This document shows, one piece after another, positions 49,608-64,000 of a stretch of DNA of 64,000 nt (positions within the stretch are counted from its first letter, which is position 1; each line of letters starts with the position of its first letter). Position numbers and translations under genes: made by a program. Source of the DNA: Tillus elongatus (lineage: Eukaryota > Arthropoda > Insecta > Coleoptera > Cleridae); the NCBI GenBank assembly GCA_964006375.1, contig OZ023264.1:177947131-178011130 (forward strand), given 5' to 3'. The notes under the pieces were generated by a model. The model did not search any database and was not told the DNA's origin. It saw nothing but the letters and a program-made list of their open reading frames with translations.

Positions 49608-49917
49608 ATACCGGATCTCAGGTAAGGAGATCGAACCGAGATGAGACACTAGTCGTAGGCAAATTCCAAAGTGTATTGTATTTTCATCGCCCGACAAGGT
49701 ATATGCGCCATCCCTACTGCTTTATCTAAAAGTGTCCATCTGTAATAGTTTTGAGAAAGTTCAACGACAGCTAAATTAACAACGATTCCTTTGGCGGCAA
49801 TAACTGTATACTTATGTTATCGGTAAAACGTGCCGAAAACGTGGGAATTTTATTTAGCAAAGCAATCGATCAAGTGACTCGTAATTGGCGCTGGTGAATG
49901 TTCATACATTTATTGTT

Positions 49918-50258
49918 TTAACTATATTTCGCAATATATATGCTTTCGAACCCGTTTAGCTGTCCTGGTTTTCTAACATTTTTTATTAATTTCAGATTAT
50001 CTTTATCAACGTGATGATTATTATCCCAAATATGTCGGGCGACGGCAGACTTATCTACAGTACCGTAACGTAATTGGGATATGTGTTATTTGAATCTAAT
50101 TCCAATCGATCTTTTTGTTTTTCCGACGTATTTAAGATTACAATCTTGACAACTTATTTCATAAATTCCCGACATTTTGTCCGCGCTATCCTTGTCTTTT
50201 GGGTTACCTAGCAAGTTTTTTAAGGTATTTGTTGTTGAAAATGTTAGCTGTAAGTTGG
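49918..50258 (-). pseudogene. GIY-YIG endonuclease domain of a Penelope-like element
   Basis: Minus-frame reading: TLKNLLGNPKDKDSADKM, then GIYEISCQDCNLKYVGKTKR, which has the GIY, the CxxC and the YVG (YIG-type) signature, then SIGIRFK, a stop where Glu of the usual EH is expected, HISQL, KSAVARHIWDNNHHVD, and NGFESIYIAKYS before a stop at 49918. The C..C insertion between GIY and YVG is typical of Penelope-like elements. The nonsense codon shows that the copy is dead. Confidence 0.85.
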
Positions 50259-50307
50259 CATTTTAAAAATTATGTCTAGACCCCTCGTGATTCTGGGTTC
50301 AAATGGT

Positions 50308-50334
50308 AGGTTAGGTTAGGTTAGGTTAGGTTAG
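50308..50334 (+). repeat. (TTAGG)5 telomere-type repeat
   Basis: Five tandem TTAGG units on the plus strand, the insect telomeric motif. They lie at the 3' end of the minus-strand RNase H retroelement, whose tail therefore reads (CCTAA)n. Confidence 0.9.
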
Positions 50335-51115
50335 ATTGTGAGTGGTCCATATCGGTCCCTCCACCGCGACCATAAGGTCTATTGTGGCTCACGCCTAATG
50401 TCTATATTTCGCCCAACAAATCCAGCCTCCTACAGAGGTCGATAACCTTTGCGTGCGAATGTTGATCAAGATCCTCTGGAGCAAGCTTTACCTTGCCAAA
50501 GAGCAGGTGTCTAGTCCTATCCGCTGCCGGACAGGAACACAGCACGTGCTCTGCTGTTTCGTCATTCTCCATACACAGCCGGCACTCGGTCTCCTGACCG
50601 ATCCCAATACGGTGCATGTGATGCCGCAAGCGACAGTGTCCTGTATACAGGCCGACTAGAGTACTCAGTTGTTGTCTGTTCAAGTCTAGAAGTTTCTTAG
50701 CCCTTGACTCAGACAGGCCATTTATGAAGGCCTTAGAGTGAGCTAATCCTGGAAGATTTTGCCAATATTGAATTGTCCTTCTATCTGTCCAGGTCTTTAA
50801 GGTGCGTTTTGCTGTGCAAGATGTTATTCCCAGCACCGGTTCTGGTCCGACAAAGTCACACTGGGCACCACTCCTGGCAAGCGCGTCTGCCGCAACGTTG
50901 CCATCATGGTCCGAGTGACCCGGTATCCAGACCAGCGACACCTCATTACAGCTGCCCAATTCGTTAAGGGCAGATTTACAACTCCATACCGTCTTTGAAT
51001 TGCACCGGTAGGAACCAAGAGCCTTTATTGCAGCTTGGCTATCTGCATATATCTTTATCGATTTGTTTGTGCATAGGTCTTTTAAGTTTTCCCTTGCACA
51101 CATCTCTTCAAATGG
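50335..51115 (-). pseudogene. RNase H-bearing non-LTR retrotransposon, 3' part
   Basis: The open minus frame (51103-50402, 233 residues) begins inside RNase H: IKIYADSQAAIKAL (catalytic Asp), VSLVWIPGHSDHDGNVAADA (catalytic His and Asp). It has the family's C-terminal part: GLYTGHCRLRHHMHRIGIGQ and CRLCMENDETAEHVLCSC (zinc-finger-like). The first two RNase H residues and everything upstream are gone. It is related to, but clearly distinct from, the copy at 40957-42035, and it lacks that copy's duplication. Confidence 0.85.
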
Positions 51116-51329
51116 TAAGCAAACAAAGTTTTGTTCCGATTTTTTCTCTTCTGAACGTCGTTGATTCCGTCAACATTTTTCTTTGTTTTCTGTTTGTTGG
51201 TTAATTTTTTCACTAGGCAAGCAGTGTATCCGTTATATTCGGCCACGTTCTTAATATAATTTAATTCTTTGGTATATCTAATTTTGTTTAAAGCAAAATT
51301 AATTAACCGATTTACAAAAAAATTCAGAC

Positions 51330-51978
51330 TGGCCATGTGTGTGTGTGTCCGACCGATAACTCAAAAAATAATGGACCGATATTGATCAAATTTGGTGAGT
51401 ACCTTCCTTTTGCAAGTGGCTTGGATAAATTCGTTAGCCAGGAAAATCGGACCAGGTTTTCCCGGAAAATTTTGTGTTTTATTTCTAAAAAAATCCATAT
51501 CTCCGTAAATAACAAAGTAAGGGCAACCAAATTTGGCACGCTGTTTGTATTATAAAGAGTGAACTCTGTACCAAAATTTAGGTATCTAGCTTTAAAGACA
51601 ACGAAGTCATGAGCAGTTAAAGAAACAAATTTAACTATTTTAAACGTCAAAATTGGCAATGTTTAGGCAAAGAACGTGAAACAAATACGAATTGTGGAAA
51701 GAAAATGTTGCAAGAAGAGTGTTCTGCAAACCCTTAAGTTTGATGTTCAACCGTCATTGCCCTTCATTTTACTAAAATGTTTACAGAAAATTCATTCCAA
51801 ATAGACCCTTTCTCTGATGCTTTGGCTGTGGGTAGTTAAGTTGATGCTTTCACTGTAGGTTTAGTGAAGTTTATGGGTTAACGGTCTATAATTTTTGAGC
51901 TAATTTTCGTAGAACAAATTCGTTAATGCATTTTTGCATTTTTTATCGAAATATTGTGGGTTTGTAAGAAAAAAATCT
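51330..51978 (-). repeat. Long GCAGCAAG-family unit, reverse orientation, (TG)n variant
   Basis: Contains CCGATAACTCAAAAAATAAT, ACCAGGTTTTCCCGGAAAAT, AACGTCAAAATTGGCAATGT, GACCCTTTCTCTGATGC and AACGGTCTATAATTTTTGAG. At the usual TA site it has only GTGTGTGTGTCC, a short TG run, showing an array that never expanded or switched unit. Confidence 0.7.
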
Positions 51979-52797
51979 GGACGCAGCAAGTGCGTTTTGG
52001 TAGCGAACTTTCATTAAATCCTTCAAATTTCAATAACTCAATTTGCTATTAACGTAAGCTTTGTTGGTTAGAAAACCAACCATTAAACTTTATTTTCGGA
52101 AAATTGTTGTATATTTTCAAACCATAAGTAATTTTTATAAAATCTAGTACATTGTTTCTGCTACATAGGCTATACCGATAATCAGATTGATGCCTGCTCG
52201 CATTTGCTATTAAAACATTTTTATGGAAAATCACTTCCATAACACATTTGCTGCATCTAGACTTTTGAAAAATGTTTATATATTCTCAAACAATAAAGTT
52301 ATTTTGATGAAATATGGTACATTGTTTCTACTATATAGTAGACCAAGTTTGATGCCTGCTTTCATCAAAGAAAGACATTTGCTATTAAAAACATTTTAAA
52401 GAAAATGCGCTACCATAACGCACTTGCTGCGTACAGGCTTTTTTATCTTGATAAGGAACGATAGATAATGTGTAAAAATTATCTATGGCAACAATTTGAA
52501 TTCTGCTTGTGCCTTTCCTATGAGATCATTGGTTCATTATACTAATTACAAACAAAAAACATGTTTGCTATTAAAAACATTTTTATGGAAATTCACTTCC
52601 ATAACACACTTGCTGCATCCAGACTTTTGAAAAATGTTTATATATTTTCAAAGAATTAAGTTATTTTGATCAAATATGGTACATTGTTTCTATTATATAG
52701 GCAACCAAGTTTGATGCCTGCTTTCATCAAAGAAATACATTTGCTATTAAAAACATTTCAAAGAAAATTCGCTACCATAACGCACTTGCTGCGTCCG
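51979..52797. mobile_element. Short GCAGCAAG element followed by tandem 3' halves
   Basis: The left end GGACGCAGCAAGTGCG at 51979 pairs with a diverged right end at about 52258 (ACACATTTGCTGCATC). Three more right ends follow at about 52435, 52620 and 52797. The stretches 52204-52435 and 52565-52797 are near copies of each other, so a segment of about 235 bp holding one and a half element tails was duplicated. Confidence 0.7.
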
Positions 52798-53300
52798 GAC
52801 TTTTTTTATTTTGAATAAATTGAATTTAATTGCTTCAGGCGTTTACTTATGTATGACCAAAATAACATCAACAAAACTACACCATAGAACAGTTATTAAA
52901 TAAGCGCTAGCCGAGAGAGTATAATTGACGCAAAACCGCTGTTGAATTAAAATTAAACAGGAAATATTATGTTGAGGTCGATGAAAGGAGCTAGAACGGG
53001 AAACTTTCCTTTTACACATAAATCTACGCGGGCCTTTACCATTGTTTCCCCTGAACCTATAATTTCGTTTACGAGATTGAATAGAGCATGTTTCTGCAAA
53101 GTTTTAGATAATTACAGTTTGTGGTTTGCTAATGTTCCGGGAATATTCCAAGAGATATTAAACAATCAGATAACACTAACTTATGTGTCTCCGCAAGAGC
53201 TTATTTCCATAAATCAGCAGAAACAAGATAGAAAAAGTATCTTACCAGAATGCATCACCGCCACATTGTGGGTAAGCATCAACTCAAAGAATTTTGTGTG
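52798..53300. other. Unassigned sequence with an unrecognised open frame
   Basis: An open plus frame starts at 52969. Its unique part encodes about 105 residues (GARTGNFPFTHKSTRAF, FANVPGIFQEILNNQITLTY) before running into a SINE. I recognise no domain. It could be a host exon or unknown repeat sequence. Confidence 0.3.
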
Positions 53301-53646
53301 TATGTTTTGTTTCTATTCGGCCTATTTCCGCGACTATGACCAATCACCGATGCCAGGGAGCAGTTTAACCTCACTATCCTGAAAATTTTGCCAACCCCTG
53401 CGTTTCTGTAAGGAGGATAGGGATCTTTAACGTGCCCAAAATCGCATGGACACGGGAGCGACGGCTTTACCCCCCCTCCGAAAGGCGGAACGTGCAGATA
53501 TTCAACTTGCTCAAATACAATGGCACAACTTCGGTTGATGTTAATTATACAGTATGTACCGTAAAGTGAAAGGAGAACCCTGTGATCAAACCCAGTAGCC
53601 TTCGGTTCAAGGCACACGTTCTTACCGCTGAACTACCGAGGCTCCA
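53301..53646 (-). mobile_element. tRNA-derived SINE, nearly complete
   Basis: On the minus strand the head reads GAGCCTCGGTAGTTCAGCGG (A-box-like TAGTTCAGCGG), then GGGTTTGATCAC as a mutated B box. The body and tail are complete to GCGGAAATAGGCCGAAT. Confidence 0.8.
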
Positions 53647-53925
53647 ATATAATTTTAATGGTTTGATAATTGTCGCTTACTTTTCAGCCATTTTGCATTT
53701 TTATTTCGCTTATGATATACGTAGAGCTCAATTGTTGTGTGTTTTTTCCATCCTTTATCTTATTTATCCGTAGGGATAAAGAAACTGTAATTAATACCGG
53801 GTGGTCCATAAAATCCTGTTTGGAGGTCTAATATTTTTTGTTGAAGTTCAGATACCAAGATCAAATTGTATAGACACGTACATGACAATATGTGTTTCAA
53901 ATTTCAACACTTATGTAACACGACA

Positions 53926-54780
53926 GGCGGTATGGATTCCGTCACCGCAAATCAACTGCCGACCTGCTTTCCTTTGTCACCCATTCTTGGAACAAATCTA
54001 TGAAACTACACGGTGAATCCCAGATTGTCGCTCTAGACATATCCAAAGCATTCGACCAGGTCTGGCACGCAGCGCTGCTTGATAAACTTCCGGCCTATGT
54101 CCTACTACCAAAACTCTGTACCTGGATAGCAAATTTCCTCTCCAACCGGATCATTTCTGTTGTCGTGGATGGCTATTCCTCTAAGCTGTGTCCAATTAAT
54201 GCTCAAGGTTCAGCTTTAGCCCCTACTTTGTTTCTTCTCCACATCAATGACCTCCTCTCTAGCACATACAACCTAGTTCACAGTTGCGCGGATGACAGCA
54301 TCCTCTGCTCAAATATACAATATTCTAAGCCTGCCTCTCTAGTCCAATTAGATGAGGATCACAGACTCATGGAGGGTTCTGTCTCTGTAGATCTCTAAAA
54401 ATATTAGATTGGGAAAGTAGAAATCTTGTACAATTCAACTCCACCAAATCTCGGTATTGCCTTCTATCTCATAAGAGATACATCAGCCCTAGACCCATCA
54501 CAATGAACAACCCAGTTATTCAAAGTAATAAGTCCTTTTCAACTGTTGACATTTCTGTGGATCGAAATCTTAATTGCTGCTACGAAATTAGGTATCCTCT
54601 TCCGGGTTCGCAAATATTTTTCATCAGCTAATCTCTATACCTTGTATACTTCACAAATAAGGTCAAACCTCGAATACTGCTCCCACATCTGGGTTGCCGC
54701 TGCCGCTTCTACACTCGCTATCCGGGACTCTATTCAGAAGAGAGCTATACATCTCATCGGTGACCCAATACTCACCCAAA
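53926..54780 (+). pseudogene. CR1/jockey-like retrotransposon fragment (RT to thumb)
   Basis: Starts at RQAVWIPSPQINC (a shifted form of the YGFRQRRSTAD segment) and continues VALDISKAFDQVWHAALLDK, NAQGSALAPTLFLLHINDLL, an altered SCADDSILCSNIQYS in place of SYADD, then LFRVRKYFSSANLYTLYTSQ and LEYCSHIWVAAAASTLAI. It ends abruptly at GDPILTQ, where the neighbouring minus-strand copy starts. Confidence 0.85.
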
Positions 54781-56174
54781 TCGAGACTGTGATTTGGTGG
54801 AGTTGAATTGTACAAGATTTCTACTTCCCCTGTTTAATATTTTTTGGAGATCCACGGAGACAGAACACCCCATGAGTCTGCGATCCTCATCTAATTGGGC
54901 TAAAGAGACAGGCTTAGAATATTGTATATTTGAGTGGAGGGTACTGTCGTCCGCGTAACTGTGAACTGGGTTGGATTTGCTAGAGAGGAGATCCTTGATG
55001 TGGAGAAGAAACAAAGGAGTGGCTGAACGTTGAGGAATTTCTGCATTAATTGGATACAGTTTAGAGGAATGGCCATCCACAACAACAGAAATGCTCCGGT
55101 TGGAGAGGAAATTTGCTCTCCAGGTACAGAGTTTTGGTGGTAAGTTATAGGCCGCAAGTTTATTAAGCAGTGCTGCGTGTCAGACCTGGTCGAAAGCTTT
55201 GGATATGTCTAGAGCGACAATCTGGGATTCACCATGTAGTTCCATAGACTTGTTCCAAGAATAGGTGACAAAGGAAAGGAGGTCGGCAGTTGATCTGCGC
55301 TGAATCCATACTGCCTGTCGTAGATTAGACTGTGTTTTTCAAGAAATTTTATTAATTCGGTGTTTATATACTTTGCCATTACTTTAAAGACGACTGAAAG
55401 GACAGAAATAGGCCTGTAGTTGCTAGGAAGCGCTTTGGATCCTTTCTTGAGGACGGGTTGTACTCGGGCAGTTTTCCAGTAACTAAGGAATATGCCTCTA
55501 TTTATAAGCTGTCTGAAACAGACGAGTCAGGACAGGAGCAAGTTCTGGTGCACATTTTTTAAGAACAATTGCTGGGATATCGTCAAGGCCAGAGGCTTTC
55601 CTGGTATTAAGAGAAGAGAGCATATTTCGTACCTTTTTAGTTTTGAAAATGATATCCGTCATTTTATGCGCGACATTTGGGGATTGTTGGTGGTTGAACA
55701 TTTGGAGGTGGGTTGAGAGTAGAATTGCTGGCGAACAACGAGGCAAAAAGTTAAGCCTTGCCCAGGGCGGTAGAAACAATTTCATCACCAGGGACAAGAG
55801 GTGGGAACGTCCTCTTGCAGAAATTATTCCCAATAAATTTAGCAAGAGTCCAGAAGGGTTTGCTGCTGTTGGAGATTAAGAGGACTTTGTTTTTTATGTG
55901 GCTATTAAACGAGTTTTTGACTTAGAAATAATGCGACATAGCGGTTTCTTGCGTCGTTAAATCCTTGATGATTTTCTTGACTGGGATTGTGTAGAAGCGT
56001 TTTGTGACGTTTGACCTTTTCAAGTCTGTCACAGCATTTAGAGAACCAGGACTTTTGGGTGGCTGCAGAGGTTTTCTGTGTACGCGGAATAAATAATTCC
56101 ATGCCAGCTTGGATAATTTCGGTGACGTTTTGTGAGATGTCAGAGAGGTCAGGATGAGAGAATCAGACAGACGG
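54781..56174 (-). pseudogene. CR1/jockey-like retrotransposon fragment (linker to YADD)
   Basis: Minus-strand reading from 56174: MELFIPRTQKTSAATQK, HKTLLHNPSQENHQGFNDAR, then KVRNMLSSLNTRKASGLDD, IPAIVLKKCAPELAPVLTRL, the RT fingers and palm with shifts, FLLHIKDLLSSKSNPVHSY, ADDSTLHSNIQYSKPVSLAQ. It is cut at NSTKSQSR by the plus-strand copy and at the other side by a hAT remnant. Confidence 0.85.
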
Positions 56175-57157
56175 AGGTGAGGTGGCTATCGAGAGGAAAA
56201 GTTTTATTAAGGTTACTTGAATTGCCCAACGAGCTTAAGATATTCTTAGCGAAACAACCAATTTCTGCATCCCTTAGTCGGCTTGTTGAACTATTGCACA
56301 ATGAGAAATGGTTGACGAAATTGGCTTACTTGGCTGATGTAGTTGATAAACTCAACGTAATCTGCAAGTCCTTACAGGAAGAACTGTAACTACGTTTACA
56401 GTAAGAGACAAAATATTTTCGCTTAAAAACAAACTTGGCTCCTGGATCAAATGTGTTGAGCAAAAAAATTCTTTTAAATGGAAGAAAATAAGTTATAAGT
56501 AACCTCAGGTATGGAAAAAACATACATGAACATTTGATTAACCTTATAAAATCATTGAAAAAGTATTTCCCTGAGAATATACAGGACATCGACTGCGTAC
56601 AGAATCCATTCGCAAATCATACCAAACCGTCAGAGCTAACTGTGCCAGAGTATGAGAATTAGATTGACATTAAGTCTTCATCCCTTCTTAAATGAAAATT
56701 TCAGTCAGAAGATTCTAATCTGAGTGACTTTTGGATTGAACTTAAAAATGAATACCCTGCAATCGCTGAGAAACCTATCCTGGTTTTGCTTCCGTTTGTG
56801 ACGATACTGGTTTTTCAGTTTATGCTTACACCAAAAACAAGTACAGATGCAGCCCCAGATCTTCGCGTTTAATTGTCAAACATAAAGCCTAATCTTAGTA
56901 CTACTATAAGAAAATATGTGGGAAAAAAATCATTCTTCACTTTAAATAGTCACATTGTATTTCTTTGTTACAATAAATGTTTTGCAATACTTATAATAAT
57001 TATTTTTCATTTATAATTTGATCTTTCTTCGAGTCTAACATTAAAATATTCAAACTACAAGGTAATCACTATAGTTATCAAAATAGCTTGCTAAGGTTCC
57101 GCCAAAAAGAGTATGATCAATTAGGGTTCCATGGCCAAATAAAATTGGGAACCTCTG
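56175..57157 (+). pseudogene. hAT transposase remnant (ZBED5/SCAND3-like)
   Basis: Reading begins TEVRWLSRGKVLLRLLELPN and continues KWLTKLAYLADVVDKLNVIC, KSLQEEL, the FSLKNKLGSWIKCVEQKN segment, DCVQNPFANHTKPSELTVPE, NEYPAIAEKPILVLLPFVT and DLRV, LSNIKPNLST. These match the C-terminal half of hAT transposases of the ZBED5 type. There are many stops and shifts. At 57145-57157 TTGGGAACCTCTG looks like the 3' inverted end of such elements. The 5' half is absent. Confidence 0.8.
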
Positions 57158-57930
57158 TTCTAGATGACACCATCCTCTTTTACTTGGCAACTCAGGATAT
57201 GAATGTGCTCCATGTTTTGGTTTTCGGGGAGGACTTTTAAGTATGTATTGCGTTTGAAAAAGTAGTTTATCATTGTAAAGTTGGGTTTCTGAGAAATAAT
57301 AACACAACCCTGAATCCCAGCCTATGTAGTTTGGTTACATAACCAACGTTATAAATAAACGTTTAAAGGGTATTTAATGTTTATGATATATAAATGTATG
57401 TATATTTAGTATCCAATACCAAAACTTGATCCTAAAATACTTCTTAAAATAGTAAAACTAAATCGTACTCACTCGTAGTGTATCCAAACTCATCTTCTTC
57501 CTCTGGGTCAGCGTTTATTTCTTCTTTACTTCGTTTAATGTTTCCAGCACTAGCACGATCAATCTGTAAAAAATGTCAATATCAATTATTATTTGCACTT
57601 TGTGCAAATAATTTCATGGTTAAAATGTGAAACTTATGAAATACGTTGTTACTAAACTTCCGTTTCGTTTCAATAAAATATAATTTCGCTTCCGCAACAC
57701 AACTCTTAATTGGTATTTTTAATAAATAAATCGCCCCCTAAGATCAAAACTATTCTATGTCCAAAATGTTCAATTTTCTGTTTTCCTGTGCTATGAAGGT
57801 ATTTTGGATTGTTCTATATGCTGGAGAAGTATCCTATGTCTACACCAGTGCTTGGATTGAGTTGATTATAACGGATCATTTTCCGTTTGTAAATAAAAAT
57901 TAAATTTTCGGTAAATTTGGAGATTACTAC
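57158..57930. other. Low-repeat stretch containing a putative exon
   Basis: One of the few parts without recognisable repeats. Apart from the exon candidate at 57473-57563, I see no coding signal. Confidence 0.4.
57473..57563 (-). CDS. Putative internal exon of an unknown host gene
   Basis: On the minus strand a pyrimidine-rich ATTTTTTACAG acceptor precedes 91 bases that are open in only one frame. They end at ACTACGA followed by the strong donor GTGAGT. The encoded 30 residues (IDRASAGNIKRSKEEI, NADPEEEDEFGYTT) are acidic and hydrophilic with no known motif. The two other frames contain stops. Neighbouring exons are not visible in this window, so it may be isolated, ancient or false. Confidence 0.4.
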
Positions 57931-61419
<3,489 letters not shown>

Positions 61420-62412
61420 TACAATTGGCAACGTTTGTGATCAAGTTATCTTCGGAATATTGTACTGGGATGGAAGGTTATTATTTTTACGTATACGCTC
61501 ATTTAAAGATTTTTTTTTAATTCGAAAGTTGCGATCGCCTAAAGAGCAAATTCTTAAAAGCTGCACAGGCATCTATTGCCATTGGCGTTAGTTACTGGCG
61601 GATAAATGCGGTAACATTTTGATATTGTCGAACCTAACTGACATACCTAAAAGTACTAATGACATTGTATAAATTACTTTGCCCTCTCTAACGCTCAGAT
61701 GCTGTAATATTCCAGTAATTGTGTTATTCCTGATATTAAAACTACTCGCATATTCCGCGATATAATCTCGTTGAAACAGATCCTGGTTGGGAAATCTCAT
61801 TTCCGTTAGAGAAATATGCAAAACGGTAAAAGTTTTTCCTGCTAATTTAGTAAGTCCTATCTACCAACAGCTAATGCATTTCCACTGTAACGGAAATGCC
61901 CCTTTTGCTACAGCTACCGGACTATGTGAAATATCCAGTATTAGTGCACTAATTTTGGTGCAAATCAGTTTCATTAGAAACCATTTATGCAGAGAGAATA
62001 CAGATAGTTCTGCAACAGCGGGAATAGTGGAGAATGTAATTGTACCGGGAATGACAATACAGCTTCTGTATTCGAAGACCATACATTTTAGCAATGGAAT
62101 TATCAAGTGTTAGATGAACCATTCGGATGCTGGGCACGTTCATAAGAGAAAATTGGGAAATACGGCATTTCACATATTCTGTCGATGCACATAAAAAAAA
62201 GTATAACTTGTCTTCTAAACTCAGACATTTGTGACATAATAATCCTAAAAATAGTCTGTGGTTCCAAAATAATGTCAATATAAATAGTGATATTACATAC
62301 ATAAAAGTACGTAATCGAGTTTTACGAGTAACGAATTCTTTTCCACTTCGTAAATTTAGAAGACCTAGTACAGGCTTTTAATTATATAAAAGTCTAAACT
62401 ATTAAAATTTAT
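61420..62412. other. Unassigned sequence
   Basis: No gene, RNA or repeat recognised. Several open frames of 60-108 codons on both strands share no motif with known families. Confidence 0.45.
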
Positions 62413-62726
62413 GGACGCAGCAAGTGCGTTATGGTAGCGAATTTTCATTAAATGCTTCAAATTTGTATAACTCAATTTGCTATAAACCTAAAAAGTTAAG
62501 TTTTGGTATGTAGTAAGGTATTGACGAGGGCAACATACCAACCAAATATCATTAAAAAGCTTTGTTATTTTTGAGACACAATTTATTTCCTGAAAAAATT
62601 TTTTTTTTTATTTGGAAAAACTGGTCCAATAACTCCGATAATTAACTAAAGAACTCATTCAAGCTATTAATTACAGAAAAATTCTTGCCAAGTTTCATCA
62701 AAATCGGTTCATAACTTTCGTGTGGA
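62413..62726 (+). repeat. GCAGCAAG-family left arm
   Basis: Starts GGACGCAGCAAGTGCGTTAT, continues with the GTATGTAGTAAGGTA and GTTTCATCAAAATCGGTTCA blocks, then passes into (CATA)n and (TA)n at the family's fixed position. The other arm is absent. Confidence 0.7.
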
Positions 62727-62751
62727 TACATACATACATACATACATACAT

Positions 62752-62827
<76 letters not shown>
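62727..62827. repeat. (CATA)n then (TA)n microsatellite
   Basis: Seven CATA units (62727-62754) precede about 70 bp of TA. The same CATA-to-TA order is seen at 44431-44529. Confidence 0.95.
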
Positions 62828-62828
<1 letters not shown>

Positions 62829-62830
<2 letters not shown>

Positions 62831-63144
62831 CCTTTGAACCGAAGGGTACTGGGTTCGATCCCGGCGTACTCCTTTCACTTTTTCAGTACAAACTGTAAAA
62901 TTAACATCAACCGAGGTTCTGGCATTGTATTTGAGCAAGTTGAATGTCTGCACGTTCCGCCCTTCGGAGCGGGCGTAAAGCCGTCGGTCCCGTGTCCATG
63001 TGATGTTGGGCACGTTAAAGATCCCTACCCTTCTTACAGAAAGATAGGGGTTCGGCAAAATTTCCAGGATAGTGAGGTGAAACTGCTCCCTGGCGTCGGT
63101 GATTGGCCATAGTCGCGGAAATAGGCCGACGTTAAAGAAACAAA
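62829..63144 (+). mobile_element. tRNA-derived SINE lacking the first ~25 bases
   Basis: Begins GTGCCTTTGAACCGAAGGGT inside the head. B box GGGTTCGATCCCGG is perfect. The body has CGGTCCCGTGTCCATGTGAT and the tail ends GACGTTAAAGAAACAAAAC, then (AC)n and (TA)n. It is the least diverged body in the window. Confidence 0.85.

Positions 63145-64000
<856 letters not shown>

Larger units (their letters stand above)
48130..50290 (-). mobile_element. Penelope-like element remnant with a nested non-LTR insertion
   Basis: Minus-strand order: the GIY-YIG endonuclease end (50258-49918), a non-coding 3' region (49917-49608), a nested plus-strand retrotransposon (48292-49607), then more 3' region with a hammerhead-like motif (48239-48196). 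The sequence left of the insert (GAGATCCGGTA on the minus strand) joins well with GGTATTTGTTGTATATAAG on the other side. No reverse transcriptase of this element is seen. Confidence 0.65.

Noticed and set aside
52969..53382. 137-codon plus frame as a gene
   Set aside because: Its last third runs through a minus-strand SINE, and the remaining part has no known motif. Kept only as unassigned.
61588..62302. Cluster of open frames of 77-108 codons
   Set aside because: They overlap on both strands, have no motif and no splice or start context that stands out.

Overview
This window is eukaryotic, almost certainly from an insect or another arthropod. It is AT-rich and packed with transposable elements. 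It holds a TTAGG telomere-type repeat, an arthropod-like 18S rRNA fragment, DUF4817-type mariner transposases, a tRNA-derived SINE, CR1/jockey-like and I-like non-LTR retrotransposons, a Mag/Gypsy-like LTR element, a Penelope-like element and a hAT remnant. I found no convincing complete host gene. The best host-like candidate is one 91-bp putative exon at 57473-57563 on the minus strand. Nearly all long open frames made of alternating I and Y are translated (TA)n microsatellites.

Layout. 1-2740: a 99-bp hairpin tandem repeat, then the first copies of a dominant dispersed repeat whose ends read GGACGCAGCAAGTGCG (called here the GCAGCAAG family). 3578-6190: a decayed Gypsy-type element (leader, gag, zinc knuckle, protease). 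6204-12680: more GCAGCAAG copies with (TA)n arrays and a retrotransposon fragment. 12985-15360: a mariner-like element turned into a 2.4-kb palindrome between (TA)n arrays. 15806-21697: a full-length, apparently intact I-type retrotransposon with a 13-bp target-site duplication. 22598-23127: Gypsy reverse transcriptase debris. 23755-29120: two CR1/jockey-like copies pointing away from each other. 31542-34246: a mariner-like element with 530-bp inverted arms and an intron. 34976-45120: SINEs, paired retrotransposon fragments, an RNase H retroelement tail and a foldback element.

45505-46042: an 18S rRNA 3' fragment held exactly between two (TA)n arrays. 48130-51115: a Penelope-like GIY-YIG remnant interrupted by another non-LTR element, then a second RNase H retroelement tail ending at TTAGG repeats. 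53301-57157: a SINE, a tail-to-tail retrotransposon pair and a hAT remnant. 58450-61419: mariner copies around a GC-rich block. 62413-64000: repeat, SINE and the 5' part of a mariner-like element whose transposase frame is open to the window edge.

How the parts work together. Only the I-type element (15806-21697) looks able to move itself. The SINEs would depend on a partner LINE. The GCAGCAAG elements have inverted termini, no coding capacity and a (TA)n tract at a fixed internal position, so they look like non-autonomous DNA elements that seed microsatellites. Those TA tracts have in turn received mariner insertions, which target TA, and other cargo. The result is a nested mosaic typical of a heterochromatic or repeat-dense region.
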